From positions 1 to 58,093 of the forward strand of contig CALXFD010000008.1 of the NCBI GenBank assembly GCA_944387495.1: a stretch of DNA of 58,093 bases. Reading direction: 5' to 3'. Positions 32,790-42,294 of the stretch are shown here, piece after piece (the stretch's first letter is position 1; every line of letters begins with the position of its first letter). The translations under genes were made by a program, and so were the position numbers. The DNA is from an uncultured Clostridia bacterium. Lineage in GTDB: Bacteria; Bacillota; Clostridia; TANB77; CAG-508. Below the pieces are notes generated by a model. That model ran no database searches, was not told the origin of the DNA, and saw nothing but the letters and a program-made list of their open reading frames with translations.

Positions 32790-35516
32790 ATGAAAAAAAT
32801 TGCTAAAAATCGAGTAATACACAAGATAACAATAATACTAGCATTAATAGTATCTCTAAATTTTATAGCTCCTAAATATAGTTTTGCAAGTGTAGAAGAT
32901 ATAGCAGGAGGACTATTGAAGGAAGTTGTACAATTATTTGCAGCTATTGGGGACGTAGTAATGGGGGGATTAAATCATTTTATGCTTGGAACAGCAGGAG
33001 TTAGTTCTGCCATGTTGGACCAGAATGATATAAATTTGTCAGACCCTAATTCTTGGCTAGTAAGTAATTTAGATGATACGGATGCTCCAATAGTAGATTT
33101 AGAAAAAGAAGGCGAAGAATTTACAATGGATGAAAAAACTTTTTTATTGGATGCAGATGAATTTAAAATACCTAATATGCTTTATTCGCCAGAAAACATT
33201 TTTGCAAACAATATTGCTGTATTAGATATCAACTTTTTAAATCCAAATCAATATCAATCAGTAGTAGTAGAAGGAAAAAATGAACAGCAAGCAGAAAAAA
33301 TGGCACAATCAGCAGCAGGCGGAGAACTACAAGAAGTTATTGCTTCATGGTATAAAGCTTTTAGGAATATTGCAATAGTTGGACTATTATCTGTACTTGT
33401 ATACTTAGGAATAAGAATTTTAATTAGTTCAACAGCTACGGATAAAGCTAAATATAAAGAAAGTCTTAAAGATTGGGCAGTAGCTTTATGTTTAGTATTT
33501 GTTATTCATTTTATAATGTCAGGAATTTTGATGGCAACAAGTGCTTTTAACAATTTATTTGGAGCTTCAATAGATGAAGGAATAATCGTAGAGGGAACAA
33601 AATCAAATGGAGAAGAACTAAAGTTTAGAACAAACTTAATTGGTTTAGCCAGATTTAAAGCGCAGGGGGATCAATGGCAAGATGCAACAGTATATACAAT
33701 TATTTATTTAGCTTTAGTTATCTATACAGTTATATTCACAGTAATATATTTTAAGAGGTTTTTATGGATGGCGTTCTTTACTATGATAGCACCTTTGGTG
33801 GCACTTACATATCCTATTGATAGAGCAGGAGATGGACATGCACAAGCATTTAATTTATGGTTTAAAGAGTATACCATGAATGCAATTTTACAGCCAGTAC
33901 ATTTGATTTTATATACAGTATTTGTAAGTTCAGCAATTGATTTAGCAACAGATAACCCAATATATGCAATAGTTGCGATAGCATTTTTACTACCAGCAGA
34001 GAAATTTGTCAAGAAAATGTTTGGATTTGATAAGGCAGAAACAGCAGGAGGATTCGGTTCTTTTGCAGGTGGAGCTTTAACAATGAAGGGACTAAACATG
34101 TTAAGTCATTTAGGTAAAGGAAAATCTGGTTCATCAGGAAAATCTGGTGGTTCAGATGGAGGTGACAATGGAAATGCTAGAAAGATAAACTTTGCTAAGA
34201 ATGATAATGCAGGTAAATTATCAGAATTTAGTTCTGGGACAGATAATGGTAATAGAGGAGGAGCAAATAATCCTAGAATCGATGATGGTAACCCAAATGA
34301 AAGAGATGAAGTTCCAGAAAATAATGAAAGTTCAGAAGATAATGGAAGAGTTCCAAGAGGAATAGATAGTTTTCCAAATAATGATAGTGAAAATCCTTAT
34401 TTAGAGAATGAAGAAGACAAAGGAGATTTCCTAGCAGAAGATGAACATATTCCAACATGGGCAGAAATGAACGATTTGAAAGAAAAAAGAGATTTATATT
34501 CTAGTATTGCTAATAATGAAGATAATTCTCCAATTTCAAGAGCAGAAAATCAAAAGAAACTTGATGAAATAAATGAAAGAATAGAAAGAGGTAAAGAATT
34601 AAGAAGAGGAAGAGCAGTAGAAACAGCAAAAGGTTTAGGAAGATTTGTCTTAAAAGGTAAGAAACCAATTGGAAAAGGACTTAAATTTGCAGGAAAAGGA
34701 TTGCTAAGAGCTACTGGTGCAATTGGAGGAGCAACAGTAGGATTAGCAGCAGGATTGACAACAGGAGATATGTCAAATGCAGTTTCTATGGCAGCAGCAG
34801 GAGCAGTTGCTGGTAATATGATAGGTAAAACAGCGGGAACAATACCAGGTAGAGCAATTAATTTTGGTAAAAATCAAGCAAATAATATTAGAAATATACC
34901 AAATAATCTAGAAGATGCATGGAATGATTCAATGTATGGACCAGCAGTAGCAAGACAAAAAAGAATTCAAAGACAAAATGAACAAGCAAGAGAGGCTTTA
35001 TTAAAAAATAAAGATGAAAGAAATAAAGCAAAAGAATTGGCAGGAAAGATGGGATATAATGGTTCTATTGATAATATTCTAAATGCAAAAGCAGATTTAT
35101 ATGAACAAGGTATTACAGATGACGACTTAATTAACAACACAATACAAACTGAATATAAACAAGAAAAAGAATTAAATGGTAATAGGCATAATCAATATGT
35201 TGGTGCGGCAGGATTTATTAATAAAAATAATTATAGCAAAGCAGATATAGATGATGTTAAAAAGATGGGTGCATTAGAAGAAAGAGTACAAGCAAAATTA
35301 CCGAGCAATCAAGAAGCACAAAATGACGTAATGAAAATTACAACAGGAATATTAGGCGCTGATGATGTATATAGTATGCGCCAACAGGCAGGTCAAACAA
35401 GAATAAAATCAGTAACGTCAAAAAAACCAGTGAAACCAACACAGCCAACACAGCCGGAGCAACCAGCAGAGCCAACACAGCCAACTAAACCAAGAACACA
35501 AGAAGCTAATACTTAA
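32790..35516 (+). CDS. TrbL/VirB6-like polytopic channel protein
   Basis: 908 residues. A signal peptide (1-34, ending SFAS) is followed by several membrane helices (about 190-212, 226-252, 295-345, 365-385, 390-410), including FLWMAFFTMIAPLVALTYPI, the region typical of TrbL/VirB6. The C-terminal 450 residues are soluble: serine/glycine- and asparagine-rich linker, an acidic stretch, helical segments and a final proline-glutamine-rich repeat (KPTQPTQPEQPAEPTQPTKP). VirB6 proteins form the inner part of the channel. It starts 17 bp after VirB4. Confidence 0.82.
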   Translation: MKKIAKNRVIHKITIILALIVSLNFIAPKYSFASVEDIAGGLLKEVVQLFAAIGDVVMGGLNHFMLGTAGVSSAMLDQNDINLSDPNSWLVSNLDDTDAPIVDLEKEGEEFTMDEKTFLLDADEFKIPNMLYSPENIFANNIAVLDINFLNPNQYQSVVVEGKNEQQAEKMAQSAAGGELQEVIASWYKAFRNIAIVGLLSVLVYLGIRILISSTATDKAKYKESLKDWAVALCLVFVIHFIMSGILMATSAFNNLFGASIDEGIIVEGTKSNGEELKFRTNLIGLARFKAQGDQWQDATVYTIIYLALVIYTVIFTVIYFKRFLWMAFFTMIAPLVALTYPIDRAGDGHAQAFNLWFKEYTMNAILQPVHLILYTVFVSSAIDLATDNPIYAIVAIAFLLPAEKFVKKMFGFDKAETAGGFGSFAGGALTMKGLNMLSHLGKGKSGSSGKSGGSDGGDNGNARKINFAKNDNAGKLSEFSSGTDNGNRGGANNPRIDDGNPNERDEVPENNESSEDNGRVPRGIDSFPNNDSENPYLENEEDKGDFLAEDEHIPTWAEMNDLKEKRDLYSSIANNEDNSPISRAENQKKLDEINERIERGKELRRGRAVETAKGLGRFVLKGKKPIGKGLKFAGKGLLRATGAIGGATVGLAAGLTTGDMSNAVSMAAAGAVAGNMIGKTAGTIPGRAINFGKNQANNIRNIPNNLEDAWNDSMYGPAVARQKRIQRQNEQAREALLKNKDERNKAKELAGKMGYNGSIDNILNAKADLYEQGITDDDLINNTIQTEYKQEKELNGNRHNQYVGAAGFINKNNYSKADIDDVKKMGALEERVQAKLPSNQEAQNDVMKITTGILGADDVYSMRQQAGQTRIKSVTSKKPVKPTQPTQPEQPAEPTQPTKPRTQEANT

Positions 35517-35568
35517 ATAGCAATAAAAATTAAACATAATATTAATAAATAATCATTTGGAGGAACCA

Positions 35569-36513
35569 ATGCATAAATTACTAAGATATTATAGTCAAAA
35601 TAGACTAAAAATATGGGCAACAATTTTAGGAATAATATTTCTAATTGTCCTAATACAAGTATTAAATTCAATGGTAAAAAAAGAGAATCAAACAAAAGAA
35701 GTAGGGGAAACAACAGATAACAATGTTGTTTCTTATGCTAATGAAAGCAAATCTATAATTTCAGATGATGATGTTAGCGAAATATATCAAGATGAATTTG
35801 GAAGAATAATAACTAAATTTTTTGATTATTGCACATCTAATCAAATTGAAGAAGCATATAATATGCTTTCTAGTGAATGTAAAAAAGCGTTATATCAAAC
35901 AGAGAGTATATTTAGACAGTCATATATAAATGAAAAATTTGAAGGAGATAAAGACTTTTCATTTCAATCATGGATATCTTCTGGTAGTTTGTACATATAT
36001 CAAGTAAAAATATTTGATAATATGTTATCTACTGGAAAAGCAAATGATGAATATTACGAAGATTATGTTACATTAGTAAAAGAAGACGATACATATAAAC
36101 TTAATGTAAATAGTTTTATCGGTACAAAAGATATAAATGAGCAATTTGAGGAAAACAATATAAAGATAAGTGTAGTAGGTGCACAGACCTATATGGACTA
36201 TGAAATATATGAATTTAATATAACAAATGATACTGAAAAGACAATAATGTTAGATTCAAGACAAGATACTGATACTACATATTTGGTAGATAGTCAAGAA
36301 AATAGATATGTGGCACTTTTAAATGAGAATACAGAAGATAATTTAGTAATAAAGCCAAAAGAAACAAAAAATATAAAGATAAGATTTAACGATACATATA
36401 GAGATGGAATACGCATATTGGGACTTAGATTTGATGATATTGTTTTAGATTATGATAGTTTTTTACAAAATAGAGATGAATATGAAAAATATAGTTTTGT
36501 AATTGAATTTTAA
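35569..36513 (+). CDS. Single-pass protein in VirB8-like position
   Basis: 314 residues from ATG 35569 (GGAGG at 35559-35563); a TTG 12 bases upstream overlaps the ribosome site. A single membrane segment (about 16-36, WATILGIIFLIVLIQVL), then an outside region beginning with an NTF2-like fold (FGRIITKFFDYCTSNQIEEAYNML), characteristic of VirB8/TcpC-type proteins, then a beta domain. It lies between the VirB6-like gene and the wall hydrolase, as expected for VirB8. The fold assignment is by pattern only. Confidence 0.6.
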   Translation: MHKLLRYYSQNRLKIWATILGIIFLIVLIQVLNSMVKKENQTKEVGETTDNNVVSYANESKSIISDDDVSEIYQDEFGRIITKFFDYCTSNQIEEAYNMLSSECKKALYQTESIFRQSYINEKFEGDKDFSFQSWISSGSLYIYQVKIFDNMLSTGKANDEYYEDYVTLVKEDDTYKLNVNSFIGTKDINEQFEENNIKISVVGAQTYMDYEIYEFNITNDTEKTIMLDSRQDTDTTYLVDSQENRYVALLNENTEDNLVIKPKETKNIKIRFNDTYRDGIRILGLRFDDIVLDYDSFLQNRDEYEKYSFVIEF

Positions 36514-36558
36514 TTATAACTAATAAATGCAATAAAGAAAAGAAGCAGAGGTGAAGTA

Positions 36559-39500
36559 ATGAAGATACCGGATATTGCAGGAAAAATAGCAGGAGGAGCA
36601 AAAAAAGTAGTTAAAACACTTATGATGTTACCAATTACAATAAAGATAGTAAGTATATTGTTAATAGGTGTTGGCTTTGCGACTCTCCTTGCCAAAGGAT
36701 GGGAAATCCTTACAGGAGAAAATACTCCTAAAAAGGTTTATGAGGAATTAGAAGTTGAAGATATATCAGAGATAGTTGAAATAAAGGAAAACTCAGATGG
36801 AGAATATTATTTGGATTTTGCAGATGATGCAGATGAAAAATTAGATAATTTAATAAAAAGTTTAAAAGGAAATGGACCATATCGTTCTGTTCCAGAAGAC
36901 TTATTAAAAAAGATGTTTAAGGCAGAAATTGTTACCCAATTTCCGGATTTAGGGGGAAAAGTTCCAGAAGACTCAACAGGTTTTCAAGGTGCTATTGATA
37001 TAAAGAGGGTAACTCCTAATAAAGCTGTTGGAGAAGTAAAAAATACGGGACAAGGCGAAACTAGTACAATAGAACAAGAGCAATCAGAAGAAGCACCTCT
37101 TACACTAGAAGAAAAAGAAATAAAAACATGGCAAAAAGGTAAAAAATTAGAATTAAATTCTAATGCAACAGTTTATGAACAATTATCATCAGAATTAGAA
37201 TTACCAGGTACTGAACAGAAGGAAACTGGATATTGGCAAGAAAAAATTAAAGAGGGAACGTTAAATCAAGAAGTTATTATAAAAAAATCAGCAGAAGTAG
37301 AATATAACGGAAATTATAGAGTAAATACAAGTAAGTTAACAGGTTCAACAATTATCTATGTTGAAGTAAAAGCTAAGCAAGATGGAGAAGAAATTACAGG
37401 TTATATAAAATCTGGAAGGATTGCAATAGAGGAAGAAAGCCAGGAAAATAGTGAAGAATCAGAAAGTAATAGTGAAGAAGCAAACATAACACAAAGAAAG
37501 GTAGCTTCTAGTAGGGCTGGAGAAGAAGAAAGAGAAGAAAAAGAAACAATAGGAGAAGAAGGACAGCAATTTACAGTAGCCATAGCTGCTGGGCATAGTA
37601 CAGTAAATCCAGGAGCTAGTGCAAATGGGTTAGTAGAACAGGAACTTACAATTCAAGTTGCAGAAAAGGTTCAAGAATTAATAGAAGAGAAATATGAAAA
37701 TATAAAAGTTGTACAGACTGGTACAACAGCAGATAATAAAGATTTAGATAATAAATATAGAGTTCAATTAGCAAAAGATGCAAATCCGGATTTATGTATA
37801 CAAATACACTTTAATGCAGGAGGAAACGGAACAGGAGTAGAAGCTCTATACAAAGAGGGAGATGGAGTATCTAGGCAATTAGCAGAAATAATATCTGAAA
37901 CAATGGCAAACTCTATGGGAATGCGAAATAGAGGAGCTGGAACAGATATAGAAAAACATGGTTCGAGTTTAGGAATAATAGCAAGTTTTGCTGATACAGG
38001 TTTTCCATCAGTTGTAACAGAAGGTGGATTTTTAGACAATTCAAATGATGCTAATTTCTTAAAAGGTGATGGATTAGATAAGTATGCAGAAGGTATCGTA
38101 AATGGAATAGTTCAATATTTGGAGGCAGACCATTCAGGATATACAACTACGAAGACAGGAGATTCAACTGTAACAAAAAGTGTAGAATCAAAAATATATA
38201 ATATGAAATATATAAAGCTTGAAGATTTAAAAGCAATGGAAGGCTCAGGAAAAACAGCAGATGATGTGGCAGAAGCAATTAAATATTTTTCATTGGATGA
38301 AAATAATAAATTAGTAACGCTATCATGGAGTTTGTCAAAGGATGGAAATATATCAATTACTGAAAATCCAGCAAAAGATTTAAAAGCAGATTTACAAAAA
38401 TATACAATGCCATTTGAGTATTTATTAATGTTTTATATAGATGCAGATTATGAAGATTTTGTTAGTGAATTGGCAGATATAGTATTAGATAGTGAAATTG
38501 TAATTACTTTACAAGATAATATTACAACCACAGAAACAACTTTGCATACATATGAAAGAAGAATAGCTAATTCGCCAGGAGAGGGAACAAATTATGAAAA
38601 AGAATTAGATTCGCAATATTCTAAATCAGAAAATTGTTCAACGTCAATAGATTTGACATATGTAGACGTATGGTGTGTAAAAGCATATCAAACAAATAGT
38701 TATAGTGAAGCTGTTTTAAGTATGGGAGAACAGGATGAAATAGTTGCAAATATTGCTGGTTCAGTTACAGAAACTTCAAATGGAGGAGAATATACTGAAT
38801 GGGTTACATCACAAGGAGCAACAGTAGATTATGTTACAGATCCAGCAACAGGAGAACAACAATCTTATACTTATATATTACAACAGAGAGCAAGGACTGA
38901 GATTCACACAATATCTAATTCGTTTGATGAAGGAGAGAAAAAAGTAGAAGAACAAACTGATAAATTTGTAGATTTATATGTTGAACATAGTATGAACCGT
39001 CGTATAAGAGAAGGCTGGTTATTCGAGATATTAGAAAAAAATGAAAAAACAGCAAATTTATTAGATTTAACTAAATATCTAATGTATTTAGCTACTAATA
39101 TTAATTACGGAGTAGTTGAGTATGATTTTAGTGAATATGGATTAAATAGTTTTATAAATATAGATGGAAATTTTGGAGATTGGGATGGAACAGGTTCCAA
39201 TGAGGATTTCATAAAAGCAGTAGCACCATATGCAGTTATAGATATGGAGCAACACCAAATTTATGCATCAGTTACCATTGCACAAGCAATAATAGAAAGT
39301 GGATGGGGAAAAGATAATATAGCGATACAATATAAAAACTTTTTTGGTATGAAAGCATCTGCTTCAAGTACACCTAATGAATTTTGGTCTGGTGAAAAAG
39401 TTAATTTAAATGCATCAGAAGGTGGAACAAGTTATTTTAGAGTATATGATAGTTTAAAGAATTCAATATATGATCATGGACGAAATTTCCATGTTACAGC

Positions 39501-40089
39501 TACATATGCTAGCCACGGGGTATTAGACTGTATGAGCCAAAACTTAGGACCTAAGGAACAGTTGAGAAGAATAGCTCTTTCAGGATATGCGGTTTATAGC
39601 GATGGAAGTATAAGTAGACCAGATGGAGTAAGGACTTATGATCAATACTTGTATGAAGAATTCATTCAAAAATATGATTTAGAAAAATATGATAAAATGA
39701 CATCAGCAGATTTTCAAGATACTAGTGCTAATAGCGATGTTATAGAAATAGCAAAAACACAATTAGGAGTTCCATATGTATGGGGAGGAACTAGCCCAAG
39801 CCCTGGATTTGACTGCTCAGGATTTGTACAATGGGTATACAAACAAGTTGGAGTTAGTTTACCGCGTACTACTAGTGATTATAGAAGTTGGATAGGAACA
39901 AATAAACAGATTAGTTGGGAAGAAGCACAACCAGGAGATTTATTGTTAGTATATTATTCAGGAGGAGGACATATCGGTATATATTTAGGAAATAATGAGT
40001 ATATACATGCACCTCAACCAGGAGATGTGGTCAAAATTTCTCCAAATGCTAAATCATTTTTTACATATGTTTTAAGAGTTAATAGATAA
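36559..40089 (+). CDS. Three-domain cell wall hydrolase: amidase, glucosaminidase, NlpC/P60
   Basis: 1176 residues. A membrane segment lies near 27-48. After acidic/SH3-like regions comes an N-acetylmuramoyl-L-alanine amidase (about 337-520) with VAIAAGHST (metal His), HFNAGGNGTG and VVTEGGFLDN. A glucosaminidase domain (about 890-1030) has VTIAQAIIESGWGK (catalytic Glu) and NFFGMKA. A C-terminal NlpC/P60 domain (about 1060-1176) has FDCSGFVQW, with Cys at 1086, and GGGHIGIYLGN. Three different bond types in peptidoglycan are targeted. It plays the VirB1-like role of opening the wall for the secretion apparatus. Three complete hydrolases in one such protein is unusual. Confidence 0.9.
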   Translation: MKIPDIAGKIAGGAKKVVKTLMMLPITIKIVSILLIGVGFATLLAKGWEILTGENTPKKVYEELEVEDISEIVEIKENSDGEYYLDFADDADEKLDNLIKSLKGNGPYRSVPEDLLKKMFKAEIVTQFPDLGGKVPEDSTGFQGAIDIKRVTPNKAVGEVKNTGQGETSTIEQEQSEEAPLTLEEKEIKTWQKGKKLELNSNATVYEQLSSELELPGTEQKETGYWQEKIKEGTLNQEVIIKKSAEVEYNGNYRVNTSKLTGSTIIYVEVKAKQDGEEITGYIKSGRIAIEEESQENSEESESNSEEANITQRKVASSRAGEEEREEKETIGEEGQQFTVAIAAGHSTVNPGASANGLVEQELTIQVAEKVQELIEEKYENIKVVQTGTTADNKDLDNKYRVQLAKDANPDLCIQIHFNAGGNGTGVEALYKEGDGVSRQLAEIISETMANSMGMRNRGAGTDIEKHGSSLGIIASFADTGFPSVVTEGGFLDNSNDANFLKGDGLDKYAEGIVNGIVQYLEADHSGYTTTKTGDSTVTKSVESKIYNMKYIKLEDLKAMEGSGKTADDVAEAIKYFSLDENNKLVTLSWSLSKDGNISITENPAKDLKADLQKYTMPFEYLLMFYIDADYEDFVSELADIVLDSEIVITLQDNITTTETTLHTYERRIANSPGEGTNYEKELDSQYSKSENCSTSIDLTYVDVWCVKAYQTNSYSEAVLSMGEQDEIVANIAGSVTETSNGGEYTEWVTSQGATVDYVTDPATGEQQSYTYILQQRARTEIHTISNSFDEGEKKVEEQTDKFVDLYVEHSMNRRIREGWLFEILEKNEKTANLLDLTKYLMYLATNINYGVVEYDFSEYGLNSFINIDGNFGDWDGTGSNEDFIKAVAPYAVIDMEQHQIYASVTIAQAIIESGWGKDNIAIQYKNFFGMKASASSTPNEFWSGEKVNLNASEGGTSYFRVYDSLKNSIYDHGRNFHVTATYASHGVLDCMSQNLGPKEQLRRIALSGYAVYSDGSISRPDGVRTYDQYLYEEFIQKYDLEKYDKMTSADFQDTSANSDVIEIAKTQLGVPYVWGGTSPSPGFDCSGFVQWVYKQVGVSLPRTTSDYRSWIGTNKQISWEEAQPGDLLLVYYSGGGHIGIYLGNNEYIHAPQPGDVVKISPNAKSFFTYVLRVNR

Positions 40090-40107
40090 TAAAGAAAGGA
40101 AAAACAC

Positions 40108-41436
40108 ATGAATAAAATTAAAATAGTTAAGATTATAATATGCATTTTAATAATTGCTATTATAACGATGTGTGTAGCAATAGTTTGTTTAAGGAAAAAA
40201 GAAAATCTGAACAAAGATCAAACAGAAAATTTTGATACAGGATTAGAATATGAAGAAAATATTAATGGATTTCGAGTATTAAATGATGCAAGTACATTTT
40301 TCTCAATAATGAATTCATTATCAAAATATCTACAAGTGGCATCATTTGAACTAGGAAATGAATTATCACTAGAGGAGAATATTTATAATATAGATAGTGA
40401 AGAAAAAAAGGATGAAATTTTAAATGATTTATTAGATGAAGAATATAAAAAAGATTATGGTATAGATGATGAAAAAGATATGTGGAGTAATGAAAAATAT
40501 ACTTCTATTATACCTATTCAAATTAAGGTAAAATATGACACTCCTATAATAACATATATTGTAAATATATATTTAGAAAACCAAGAAGAAAAAACATTAA
40601 AAGAAAAATACTTTATAGTTAGACTTGACAACAATAATTCTACTTTTTCAATTGAGCCAGTATATGGAAATGTGGATAATATAGATACCATACCTGTAAA
40701 AGCTTCAAAGGAGAATATATCTGCAAATGACTATAACAAGTATAGTCTAGAAACGATTTCAATAGAAAGATTGGTAAAAACATACATGGATAATTATATA
40801 TATTTGCAAGTCAATTATCCAGAAGTCGCTTATAATGAATTTTTAGATGATGAATTTAAAAATGAAAGATTTGGAACGGAAGAAGAATTTGTAGAATATG
40901 TAAATAAAAATCAAGATGAACTGAATAATATAAGAGCAACAAGCTATCTAACTGAAAGTGATGATGAAAATCAAATAACTAGGTATGTTGTACTGGATCA
41001 ATATAAAAATACATATATATTTAGTGAAAAATCAACTATGCAATATAGTGTAATATTAGATACCTATACTATACCAACAGATAAATTCAAAACAACTTAT
41101 GATGAATCAGGAGACCAATATAAAGTTGCAATGAATGTAGATAAATGGATTCAAATGTTAAATAATAGAGATTATAAAACAGCATATAGCTATCTAGATG
41201 AAACATTTAGAAATAACAATTTTGGCTCAGAAGAGGCTTTTGAACAATATATGAGAGAAAGATATCCACTACATTATGATTTTGAACTAGGAGAAAGTAC
41301 AGAAACAAATGGAACATATACTCAAACAGTTAAGTTAACTGATATTACAGGAGAAGATGACGCGGTAATTGAGAATACTATAATAATGCAATTATTAGAT
41401 AATTATGAGTTTGTGATGTCATTTGAAGTGAACTAA
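40108..41436 (+). CDS. Membrane-anchored protein with repeated NTF2-like region
   Basis: 442 residues. A single membrane segment (about 8-30, [20 protein letters not shown]) is followed by an external part in which two related segments appear: [20 protein letters not shown] with [15 protein letters not shown], and [20 protein letters not shown] with [15 protein letters not shown]. Both look like NTF2-like folds, as in VirB8/TcpC. It is the last gene of the T4SS-like locus, with AAGGAAA before the ATG and a terminator after. Possible second VirB8-like assembly factor. Confidence 0.6.
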   Translation: MNKIKIVKIIICILIIAIITMCVAIVCLRKKENLNKDQTENFDTGLEYEENINGFRVLNDASTFFSIMNSLSKYLQVASFELGNELSLEENIYNIDSEEKKDEILNDLLDEEYKKDYGIDDEKDMWSNEKYTSIIPIQIKVKYDTPIITYIVNIYLENQEEKTLKEKYFIVRLDNNNSTFSIEPVYGNVDNIDTIPVKASKENISANDYNKYSLETISIERLVKTYMDNYIYLQVNYPEVAYNEFLDDEFKNERFGTEEEFVEYVNKNQDELNNIRATSYLTESDDENQITRYVVLDQYKNTYIFSEKSTMQYSVILDTYTIPTDKFKTTYDESGDQYKVAMNVDKWIQMLNNRDYKTAYSYLDETFRNNNFGSEEAFEQYMRERYPLHYDFELGESTETNGTYTQTVKLTDITGEDDAVIENTIIMQLLDNYEFVMSFEVN

Positions 41437-41439
41437 GCA

Positions 41440-41471
41440 AAAAAGGCTACGCTATGTAGCCTTTTTTCTTG
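41440..41471 (+). terminator. Terminator at the end of the T4SS-like locus
   Basis: AAAAAAGGCTAC (41440-41450) pairs with GTAGCCTTTTTT (41456-41467) around GCTAT. It marks the 3' border of the secretion operon. Confidence 0.9.
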
Positions 41472-41521
41472 CAAATAAAATATTTATATGTTATCATTCA
41501 ATTAATGAAAGGACTGATATC

Positions 41522-42211
41522 ATGAATAAAAATTATTATGATATATTGCAAATAAATAAAAATGCATCACCTGAAATAATAGAAAAAGCATATAAAACAC
41601 TAGCCAAAAAATATCATCCAGATTTACAGCAAACAGTAGAAGGCAAACAAGAGGCAGAGGAAATATTAAAAGAAATCAATGAAGCATATGAAGTATTATC
41701 AAATCCAGAGAAAAAATTAGCATATGATAATACTATACAAGAAAAATCTATTTCACAAGAAGAGTATGAAAATTTATATGAGCAAAACCAAATTCTTAAA
41801 AATCAATTAAATAATATTGATAAAGAGCAAAACCAAAATTTTGATAATACCTATTATAATAATTATAATAATCAAAAAAATAATAGCCAAAATTTTAATA
41901 ATGAGGATATTCAAAAAGAGATATTAAGACGTAAACAAGAGAAATTAAATTATCAAAGGCAAGTTCAAATAGCAAGAGAAAAAGCATATCATGATGCATA
42001 TGTTCAAGATTTAAAAAATAGGGGATATAAAATCAAATATAAAAAAAGCTTAAAAGATTATATAAAGGGAATTATCAGTATTTTTCTAGTAATAGTTATT
42101 TTAATAATTTTATGGCAAATTCCTTTTATACATAATTTCTTTATTGACTTATATGAAAGTAATGAGATTCTAAAATATATTGTTGATACTATTTTAAATT
42201 TATTTAATTAA
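41522..42211 (+). CDS. DnaJ-domain protein with C-terminal membrane anchor
   Basis: 229 residues. The J domain occupies residues 1-70 ([23 protein letters not shown] at 32-34, [14 protein letters not shown]). A glutamine/asparagine-rich linker follows, then a basic segment and a membrane helix (about 180-205, [18 protein letters not shown]). There is no Gly/Phe or zinc region, so it is a type III J-protein recruiting DnaK at the membrane. It is separated from the T4SS-like genes by a terminator, so a link is only suggested by position. Confidence 0.85.
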   Translation: MNKNYYDILQINKNASPEIIEKAYKTLAKKYHPDLQQTVEGKQEAEEILKEINEAYEVLSNPEKKLAYDNTIQEKSISQEEYENLYEQNQILKNQLNNIDKEQNQNFDNTYYNNYNNQKNNSQNFNNEDIQKEILRRKQEKLNYQRQVQIAREKAYHDAYVQDLKNRGYKIKYKKSLKDYIKGIISIFLVIVILIILWQIPFIHNFFIDLYESNEILKYIVDTILNLFN

Positions 42212-42253
42212 AATATCATAAATTATAAAAATATTATTAAATAATTACAAATA

Positions 42254-42294
42254 AAAAGACATTTTACTATTAAATAATAAAATGTCTTTTTTTA
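42254..42294. terminator. Bidirectional terminator
   Basis: AAAAGACATTTTA (42255-42267) pairs with TAAAATGTCTTTT (42278-42290), with A- and T-runs on both sides. It serves the DnaJ gene (+) and the converging activator gene (-). Confidence 0.85.
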
